DNA from: TMED26 sp002694075
Lineage (GTDB): Bacteria; Pseudomonadota; Alphaproteobacteria; Thalassobaculales; Thalassobaculaceae
Assembly (NCBI GenBank): GCA_036160575.1
Contig: JAYYDT010000015.1
Span: 1 to 47,124 of the forward strand
Length of the DNA: 47,124 bases
Reading direction: 5' to 3'
Under the pieces are notes generated by a model. It was given only the letters and a program-made list of their open reading frames with translations. It searched no databases and had not been told where the DNA came from. A program made the translations under genes and the position numbers. Shown here piece by piece: positions 42,128 through 47,124 of this stretch (the first letter of the stretch is position 1; each line of letters starts with the position of its first letter).

Positions 42128-43012
42128 TTATTTGTCCTGTTGCAGGATGGCCGTCGACTTGGACCGCGCGTCGCGCAAATCCCAACGGCCGGCCTCCACC
42201 TGGTGGAAAAACTCATCCAGGCTGGTGTTGAACGCCGCCGGTTCCTCCAGATTCATGGTGTGGCCGGTTTTCGGCATGATCAGCAGGCCGGCGGCGGGGA
42301 TTTGCCGTTTCATGAACAAGCCCACCTCCAGGCACGGCTCGTCCTCGTCGCCATTGACGATCAGGGTCGGCACGGTCAACCCGGTCATCGCCTCGCCCAG
42401 GTCGTAAAGCGACGGGCGACGCGCCTGATAACCGCGCATGGTCAGGGACGAGCCCTCGGTCGAATGCTCGCAGAGTTGATCGCGAAATTCGGTCCAGCCG
42501 CGCAAATCCTTGTTTTGGAATTGTACCCGGGTCGGCCCTTCGGCGTAACCGGCGCCAACCGCCGCCATCCCCTCGGCGAGAATCCGGTCGGCCATGGTTT
42601 CGGCCTCGGATTTGAACTGGGCGCGGGCGTCGGGCTCGGCGCCATAACCGCAGCCGGCGACGACCAGCGACAGCGCCCGCTCGGGATAGTGCAGGCCGAA
42701 ATGCAAGGTCGCGAAACCGCCCATCGACAAACCGACCACATGGGCCGTCTCGATGTCCAAGGCGTCCATCACCGCGCGAATGTCGTCGCGCGCGCGATCT
42801 TGGGAATAGGCCTCGACATCGCTTGGCACATCGGACGGATCGTAGCCCCGGGCGCTGTAGGTGACACAGCGATAGCGGCGCGAGAAATAGCGCACCTGCG
42901 GCTCCCAACTGCGGTGGTCGCCGGCGAATTCATGAACAAAAATAATCGGCGTGCCTTCGCCGCTTTGTTCGACATACAGCCGAACACCGTCATCGGTGGT
43001 GATATGCGACAT
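42128..43012 (-). CDS. Alpha/beta hydrolase fold protein
   Basis: 294 aa. Oxyanion region FVHEFAGDHRSW, nucleophile Ser in HVVGLSMGGFAT (about residue 95), Asp in IVNGDEDEPC (about 225), and His in MPKTGHTMNLEEP (about 252): a full catalytic triad. Similar to 3-oxoadipate enol-lactonase/carboxylesterase-type enzymes. The substrate is unknown. GGGAGGA precedes ATG 43012. It is followed by the ATCH-family gene and preceded, on the same strand, by a second alpha/beta hydrolase gene 82 bp away. Confidence 0.92.
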   Translation of the reverse strand: MSHITTDDGVRLYVEQSGEGTPIIFVHEFAGDHRSWEPQVRYFSRRYRCVTYSARGYDPSDVPSDVEAYSQDRARDDIRAVMDALDIETAHVVGLSMGGFATLHFGLHYPERALSLVVAGCGYGAEPDARAQFKSEAETMADRILAEGMAAVGAGYAEGPTRVQFQNKDLRGWTEFRDQLCEHSTEGSSLTMRGYQARRPSLYDLGEAMTGLTVPTLIVNGDEDEPCLEVGLFMKRQIPAAGLLIMPKTGHTMNLEEPAAFNTSLDEFFHQVEAGRWDLRDARSKSTAILQQDK

Positions 43013-43094
43013 GGGTCCTCCCGCGGGGTTGCAACGCCGACTGGCGCGTTAATGTGGCATTGCGCGTAGCACCGGGGCAAGCCCCCAGACGCGA

Positions 43095-43898
43095 TTAATG
43101 GCGGGCCAAAAAGGCCAGGATTTCGCGCGCGAAGGTGGCGCGGTCCTCACGCTCGGTGATGACATGGGGGGCGTCGGGGAAGCGCAACCCCTCGGCCTTG
43201 GCGATGCCGGCCTGCAAAGGCTCGGAAAAGCGCGGCGGCGTCATCTGGTCACGGCCGGTGTGGATTATCAGGGCCGGCGCGGTAATGCGGTCCAAGCGGT
43301 CCAAGGTGTCATGGCCGACGGCCGCCTGGGTCAGGCGTTCCTGGGCCGCCAGATTGCCGTTCAATTCTTTCCACGGGCCGTCCGAACTCATCAATTTATC
43401 GGCCCGCGCGTTGACGAAGGCGGGGTCGAAACCCTCGATCACCACCAGCCGTTGGAAGGCGGCGAAACCCATCGTGCGGTGGACCTCCAGCCACAATTCC
43501 ATCTGCCGGCGAAAATGCGTGTCGACGCGCGCCCAAGCGCCGGAATTGACTAGGCTGCGCACCAAATCCGGGCGGCGGATGGCGACCTCTTGGAAGATAC
43601 AAGCGCCGATGCCGACGATGCCGACCAAATGCACCGGCGGCAGGCCGAGATGTTCGATCAGGCCGATCACATCGTCGGCGTAGAGGCCGGTGCTCGCCGG
43701 TACCTTGGGGTCGTCGCTGGACTCGCCAATCGCCCGGTGGTCGAACAGAATCACCTGGTGGCGGTCGATTAGCCCCTCCGGCACATGGCGTTCGCCGCCA
43801 TGGCAAAAGGTCCCCCATCCGCCGGAACAAATCAGCGGGTCGCCCTGGCCATGGATTTCGTAATACATGGCATGGCCATTGATCTGCGCGACCGGCAT
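43095..43898 (-). CDS. Alpha/beta hydrolase fold protein lacking the nucleophile Ser
   Basis: 267 aa from ATG 43898 (GGGGAGCGGAAG upstream). The open frame to 44087 is not family-like and crosses the divergent deacetylase start. The fold is clear: VILFDHRAIGESS, LIIHTGRDQMTPP and FPDAPHVITERED supply the Asp and His positions. The nucleophile elbow, usually GxSxG, reads HLVGIVGIGACIF, with Val95 (codon 43614-43616) where Ser is expected. So it is probably not an ordinary esterase. It could be a non-hydrolytic member or use another residue. It diverges from the PuuE-like gene. Confidence 0.85.
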   Translation of the reverse strand: MPVAQINGHAMYYEIHGQGDPLICSGGWGTFCHGGERHVPEGLIDRHQVILFDHRAIGESSDDPKVPASTGLYADDVIGLIEHLGLPPVHLVGIVGIGACIFQEVAIRRPDLVRSLVNSGAWARVDTHFRRQMELWLEVHRTMGFAAFQRLVVIEGFDPAFVNARADKLMSSDGPWKELNGNLAAQERLTQAAVGHDTLDRLDRITAPALIIHTGRDQMTPPRFSEPLQAGIAKAEGLRFPDAPHVITEREDRATFAREILAFLARH

Positions 43899-44068
43899 CT
43901 TCCGCTCCCCTAAAGTGTTCCGGGCCGCCCCGGTCTGACGAGCGGCGAGCCTAGCAGGATTAGCCCGCCGGCGGAAAGCGTGATGACCCGCCCGGCCCTC
44001 GACAGGGACCGCCGCCGGCCTCATAATCGCCGCCGAAATTCCGCCCATTCCCCATGAAGGAGAGTTTG

Positions 44069-44938
44069 ATGACCGCTTTTTGGCCAAATGGCGCGCGCCT
44101 CGCCCTGTCGGTCGTGGTGAATGTCGAAGAAGGTGCCGAAATGCGCGTCAGCGATGGCGACAAAGCGCCCGAACCGGTCGATGAATTGGGCGTCACCTTG
44201 AAGCGGCCGATCCGGGTGCATGGCAACGAAAGCAATTACCTTTATGGCATTAAGGCCGGCGCGCCGCGCATCATGAAGCTGCTCGACGACCATCAGATCA
44301 CGGCCACCTTCACCGCCGCCGCCCTGGCCCTGGAGCGGGCGCCGGAGCTGGCCGCCGCCATCGCCGCCGGCGGTCACGAGGTGTGCAGCCATGGCTGGCG
44401 CTGGGTCCATCAGTTCCACATGGACGAAGCGACCGAGCGCGATTTCATCGAAAAGGCGACGCGCTCGATCGAACAAACCACCGGCCAGCGGCCGGTCGGC
44501 TGGCTGTCGCGCTATTTGCTGACCGAGAACACCCGCCGCCTGCTGCTGGAGGCCGGCTACACCTATCACATGGACGATTATTCCGACGATCAGCCGTTTT
44601 GGGAAACCGCCGACGGCCAGCCGATGTTGATCATGCCCTACGCCCTGGACAGCAACGACATGAAAATGTGGACGGCGCCGGCGTTGAGCCCGGCCGATTG
44701 GCTGCAATACGCCTGCGACAGTTTCGATTGGCTGTACCGCGAGGGCGCCGATCAGCCGCGCATGATGTCGCTCGGCCTGCACCTCCGGATCATCGGGCGG
44801 CCCGGGCGCATCGGCTATTTTGAGAAATTCCTGCGACATGTCGCGGCCCATGACGGCGTGTGGATTGCCACACGCGCCGAAATCGCCGAACATTGGCGGC
44901 GCACCCACCCCTTCACGCCAACGGAGACGGCACCATGA
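44069..44938 (+). CDS. Polysaccharide deacetylase-family protein (PuuE-like)
   Basis: 289 aa. Similar to the allantoinase/PuuE branch of carbohydrate esterase-4: N-terminal WPNGARLALSVVVNVEEGAE, ATFTAAALALERAPELAAAI, GGHEVCSHGWRWVHQ, GQRPVGWLSRYLLTENTRRLL and YHMDDYSDDQPFW. PuuE opens the hydantoin ring of allantoin, but many relatives act on other cyclic amides or N-acyl groups, and no other purine-breakdown gene is here. The start ATG 44069 is preferred because AAGGAG lies just before it. ATG 44054 lies upstream. Its stop overlaps the next start (ATGATG). Confidence 0.9.
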   Translation: MTAFWPNGARLALSVVVNVEEGAEMRVSDGDKAPEPVDELGVTLKRPIRVHGNESNYLYGIKAGAPRIMKLLDDHQITATFTAAALALERAPELAAAIAAGGHEVCSHGWRWVHQFHMDEATERDFIEKATRSIEQTTGQRPVGWLSRYLLTENTRRLLLEAGYTYHMDDYSDDQPFWETADGQPMLIMPYALDSNDMKMWTAPALSPADWLQYACDSFDWLYREGADQPRMMSLGLHLRIIGRPGRIGYFEKFLRHVAAHDGVWIATRAEIAEHWRRTHPFTPTETAP

Positions 44939-45156
44939 TGGATCCGGTGAAACGGTTCAAGGTCCGCTTGGTCGGCGCCATTGGCGGCATCGCATCGATT
45001 GCCGCCGCCATCAGCGAGCTATACCTGCGCCCGCAAGAGGGCACGCCCTTGCTGTGGGCGGTGGTTGGGGTGGTCATGCTCTTCGCCAGCTATTACCTCG
45101 GTAAATGGGATCAACAACGCCATGTCGACAATGACGAAAACGGCCCCCAACCATGA
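44935..45156 (+). CDS. Small membrane protein, unknown
   Basis: 73 aa. Two hydrophobic segments (about 12-32 and 39-59) joined by a short loop (RPQEGT), and a charged C-terminal tail. I recognise no family. It starts at ATG 44935, overlapping the stop of the deacetylase gene by 4 bp (or at ATG 44938), so it is translationally coupled. It overlaps the PPOX gene by 35 bp. Its position and spacing argue for a real gene. Function unknown. Confidence 0.65.
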   Translation: MMDPVKRFKVRLVGAIGGIASIAAAISELYLRPQEGTPLLWAVVGVVMLFASYYLGKWDQQRHVDNDENGPQP

Positions 45157-45760
45157 CTTAGCCGACGCCGCGGCGGTCGCCGCCCATTACGGCGAACCCA
45201 GCGTCCTAGCCCGCGACAAGACCATGACGCGGCTCGACAAATACGCCCGCCAATTCATCGCCCGCGCGCCCTTCATGGTGATGGCGACGGCCAGCGCCGA
45301 CGGCGATCTCGACGCCTCGCCCAAAGGCGACGCGCCTGGTTTCGTCCATGTCATCGACGACGTTACCTTGGCGATCCCCGACCGGCCCGGCAACCGGCGC
45401 GCCGACGGCGCCTACAACATCGTCGCCAGTGGCCGCATCGGCCTGTTGTTCATGATCCCCGGCATGAATGAGACCTTGCGCGTCAACGGCCGGGCCAGCA
45501 TGACCACCGATCCGGCTCTGTTGGAACAATTGGTGGCCCAGGGTAAACCGCCGGTGGCCGCCTGCCGGGTGGCGATCGAGGAGGTCTTCCTGCACTGCGC
45601 CAAGGCGTTGGTCCGCTCCAAGCTGTGGGATAGCGACCGGCACATGGACCGTGCCGAATTCCCACCCCTTGGCCATATGATCGCCGAGCAAATCGGCGCC
45701 GACGACCGCGACGGGGCCGAGGCGATGGTCCAGGATTCGCTGCGAAACAAACTTTATTAA
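45122..45760 (+). CDS. PPOX-class FMN-dependent flavoprotein (MSMEG_1061-like)
   Basis: 212 aa. Pyridoxamine-phosphate-oxidase-like split barrel. The family pattern is clear: RLDKYARQFIARAPFMVMATAS (two adjacent motifs), DASPKGDAPGFVHVID, IPDRPGNRRADGAYNI, GLLFMIPGMNETLRVNG and a C-terminal LRNKLY. It probably binds FMN or F420 and reduces or oxidises small molecules; the substrate is unknown. Start: ATG 45122 or ATG 45131, with no clear ribosome binding site, consistent with coupling to the overlapping small gene. Last gene of the deacetylase operon. Confidence 0.9.
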   Translation: MSTMTKTAPNHDLADAAAVAAHYGEPSVLARDKTMTRLDKYARQFIARAPFMVMATASADGDLDASPKGDAPGFVHVIDDVTLAIPDRPGNRRADGAYNIVASGRIGLLFMIPGMNETLRVNGRASMTTDPALLEQLVAQGKPPVAACRVAIEEVFLHCAKALVRSKLWDSDRHMDRAEFPPLGHMIAEQIGADDRDGAEAMVQDSLRNKLY

Positions 45761-45873
45761 CGGCCGTCCGGTCGATCCCGCATGGTTCTGGCGCCGCCGA
45801 CGCCTTCACCGGCGGCGGTCGGCTATACTTGGTCGCAAATCTAAGAACGGCCGCCAACCCAAGGAGGCAAACC

Positions 45874-45942
45874 ATGCAGACCCCTATGATCCACGCGCCC
45901 GCCGGCGCCGCCACGCACCGTGGCCAAGGCGCCGGTCAATGA
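45874..45942 (+). CDS. 22-codon ORF (candidate leader peptide) coupled to the ABM gene
   Basis: ATG 45874 with an ideal AAGGAGG 6 bases upstream (45861-45867). 22 codons, ending in a TGA (45940-45942) that overlaps the next gene's ATG (45939) as ATGA. The peptide is rich in Ala, Gly and Gln. The next gene has no ribosome binding site of its own. Known families give no match that I can see. It may be a translational-coupling leader that sets translation of the ABM gene, or a real small protein. Confidence 0.5.
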   Translation: MQTPMIHAPAGAATHRGQGAGQ

Positions 45943-46319
45943 TCGCCGTCATTTTTGAGGTTGAACCCGCCGACGACCAGCGCGCGCGATATTTCGACAT
46001 CGCCGCGACCTTGCGGCCGCAGTTGAGCGAAATTGACGGTTTCATTTCGATTGAACGGTTTCAATCGCTCAGCGACGAGCGCCGTATTTTGTCGCTATCC
46101 TTCTGGCGGGACGAGGCCGCTGTCACCGCTTGGCGCAACCTGGAACCCCATCGTGCCGCGCAGGCCGCCGGCAGATCGGGTGTTTTTCGCGATTACCGCC
46201 TGCGCGTCGCCGAAGTCACCCGCGACTACGGCATGACGGCGCGCGACCAGGCGCCCGCCGATTCCGCGCGCCATCACGGCGCCCCGGCGCCAGACCAGCC
46301 GCCTACACCAACAAATTGA
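45939..46319 (+). CDS. Antibiotic biosynthesis monooxygenase (ABM) domain protein
   Basis: 126 aa. A ferredoxin-like ABM fold covers about residues 1-95: MIAVIFEVEPADDQRARYF, IDGFISIERFQSL, RILSLSFWRDEAAVTAWRN. ABM proteins are small oxygenases or heme/quinol-related enzymes and often dimerise. The C-terminal 30 residues are low-complexity (Pro/Ala). The start ATG 45939 is directly coupled to the upstream 22-codon ORF. It converges on a small hypothetical gene with a 17-bp overlap. The substrate is unknown. Confidence 0.88.
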   Translation: MIAVIFEVEPADDQRARYFDIAATLRPQLSEIDGFISIERFQSLSDERRILSLSFWRDEAAVTAWRNLEPHRAAQAAGRSGVFRDYRLRVAEVTRDYGMTARDQAPADSARHHGAPAPDQPPTPTN

Positions 46320-46551
46320 GATAGGAGCCACGCGGCGCGCCGCGGTCCAGCGCGTTATTCGCCAAAAGATCGAGAAGGCGCATGATCTGGGCCTCGACAT
46401 CGGCCCGGCTGGTGGCCGTCGGCAGGCGCCGAGGGGCGGGCCGGCGCGGCGGCGGGGCCGATGGCGCGGCCGAACGCACAGCGGCGGCGCGGCGCGGCGG
46501 CGGGCGGCGCGGGCCGCCGGGTGATCCAGGGCCTGGCGGACGAAGGGCCAT
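46303..46551 (-). CDS. Small Pro/Arg-rich hypothetical protein
   Basis: 82 aa from ATG 46551 with GGGGAA upstream. The first 50 residues are a low-complexity Pro/Arg/Ala stretch. The last 30 (SRADVEAQIMRLLDLLANNA and following) look like an amphipathic helix with a structured end. I know no family. It lies downstream of, and on the same strand as, the aminotransferase gene, 62 bp past its stop, and overlaps the ABM gene at the 3' end. Possibly real, but the GC-rich low-complexity part makes this uncertain. Confidence 0.4.
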   Translation of the reverse strand: MALRPPGPGSPGGPRRPPPRRAAAVRSAAPSAPPPRRPAPRRLPTATSRADVEAQIMRLLDLLANNALDRGAPRGSYLNLLV

Positions 46552-46613
46552 GCTGTTTCCCCAAGGGTGACCGGCCGGCGGCATGGAACGCCGCGCGGCT
46601 TACCGGAGCCGGA

Positions 46614-47124
46614 TTATAGCTGACGGCTGCCGCCGCCCAAATACCCTTCCAACCGATCCAGACCCGCGCGCAAAGTCTCCGGCCGCGAGGCGAAACAAAG
46701 CCGCAAATAGCCCTCGCCCTGCGGGCCGAAAGCGATGCCCGGTGCCAGGCCGACCTGGCGTTGATCCAAAATTTCTCGGCAGGTGGCCAGGCTGTCGGTC
46801 ATGCCCTCCACCTCGAAAAAAGCATAAAAGGCGCCGGCCGGGGCATGGGCCCGTACCCGCGGCCAGGACGCCAACCGGTCCATTACGATGTCACGCCCCT
46901 GCCGGCAGCGGGCGCGCAAATCGGCGATCACCGGGTCACCTTGTTCCAAGGCGGCGATGGCGCCGCGTTGCAAAAACACCGGGCAGCAGGAGGTGATCAC
47001 CTGAATCAATTTGGTGCTGACATCGGCCAGGCTGGCGGGGTGGGTCAACCAGCCCAGTCGCCAGCCGGTCATCAGCCAGGATTTGGAGAAACTGTTGACC
47101 ACCAGCAGACGGTCCTCCGGGTCG
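46614..47124 (-). CDS. Class I/II pyridoxal-phosphate aminotransferase (partial, N-terminus outside window)
   Basis: The C-terminal 169 residues of an aspartate-aminotransferase-fold enzyme. The PLP-binding Lys is in VVNSFSKSWLMTGWRLGWL (the usual SFSKxxxMTGWRLG motif). The C-terminal small domain (PAGAFYAFFEVEGM, APGIAFGPQGEGYLRLCFA with its substrate carboxylate Arg) is intact and the stop is TAA at 46614-46616. The frame runs on past the right edge. It transfers amino groups between an amino acid and a 2-oxo acid. The specificity cannot be given. Confidence 0.92.
   Translation of the reverse strand, partial: DPEDRLLVVNSFSKSWLMTGWRLGWLTHPASLADVSTKLIQVITSCCPVFLQRGAIAALEQGDPVIADLRARCRQGRDIVMDRLASWPRVRAHAPAGAFYAFFEVEGMTDSLATCREILDQRQVGLAPGIAFGPQGEGYLRLCFASRPETLRAGLDRLEGYLGGGSRQL

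Noticed and set aside
1..47124. CRISPR arrays, prophage, toxin-antitoxin or defence genes
   Set aside because: No regularly spaced repeats and no protein with the expected motifs was found.

Overview
The window is GC-rich DNA from an alphaproteobacterium, most likely a Rhodospirillales-type lineage. The evidence is the block erpA / dgt-argS-SPOR-nagZ-M50-scpA-scpB ... tatA-tatB-tatC-serS-surE-pcm-LysM/M23, an arrangement typical of that class, together with a zinc-ligand-free L32 and a large load of TRAP and MFS transporters. There is no rRNA, tRNA, insertion sequence, phage gene or CRISPR array that I can see.

Layout. 1-3.4 kb: the N-terminal part of a LuxR-type response regulator (cut by the window edge), a RidA-family protein, an acyl-CoA dehydrogenase with an Asp at the catalytic-base position, and a DUF815 ATPase. 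3.4-17.2 kb, minus strand: a long housekeeping run covering cell envelope (LysM/M23 lipoprotein, NagZ, SPOR), protein repair (pcm, surE), twin-arginine export (tatABC), tRNA charging (serS, argS), chromosome condensation (scpAB), an M50 protease, a dNTPase and one orphan ABC ATPase. erpA is divergent from it. 17.7-22.7 kb: aldehyde dehydrogenase, a soluble PAS-PAS chemoreceptor, a TfdA-type dioxygenase and greB.

23-46 kb is an accessory uptake and catabolism region. The first TRAP transporter (23.0-27.9 kb) has a TakP-like Tat-exported binding protein, an oversized DctQ and a DctM carrying about 330 extra C-terminal residues. An MFS-amidase-MFS operon follows on the minus strand. The second TRAP transporter (32.5-36.0 kb) sits behind 580 bp of AT-rich DNA and is itself lower in GC; its binding-protein gene is a composition mosaic. 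Behind its terminator lies a GC-rich four-gene catabolic operon: RraA/HMG-aldolase family, D-2-hydroxyacid dehydrogenase, HpcH/HpaI aldolase and Ldh2-type dehydrogenase. Together these look like uptake of a hydroxy or oxo acid, interconversion through the 2-oxo acid, and aldol cleavage.

39.9-47.1 kb: an MFS carrier, rpmF, an ATC-hydrolase-like protein with two alpha/beta hydrolases (one lacking its nucleophile Ser), a PuuE-like deacetylase with a small membrane protein and a PPOX-type flavoprotein, a 22-codon ORF coupled to an ABM-domain protein, and the C-terminal part of an aminotransferase cut by the right edge.

The best candidates for something new are the DctM C-terminal domain, the second TRAP plus four-enzyme cassette, the mosaic dctP, and the short upstream ORF at 45.9 kb.
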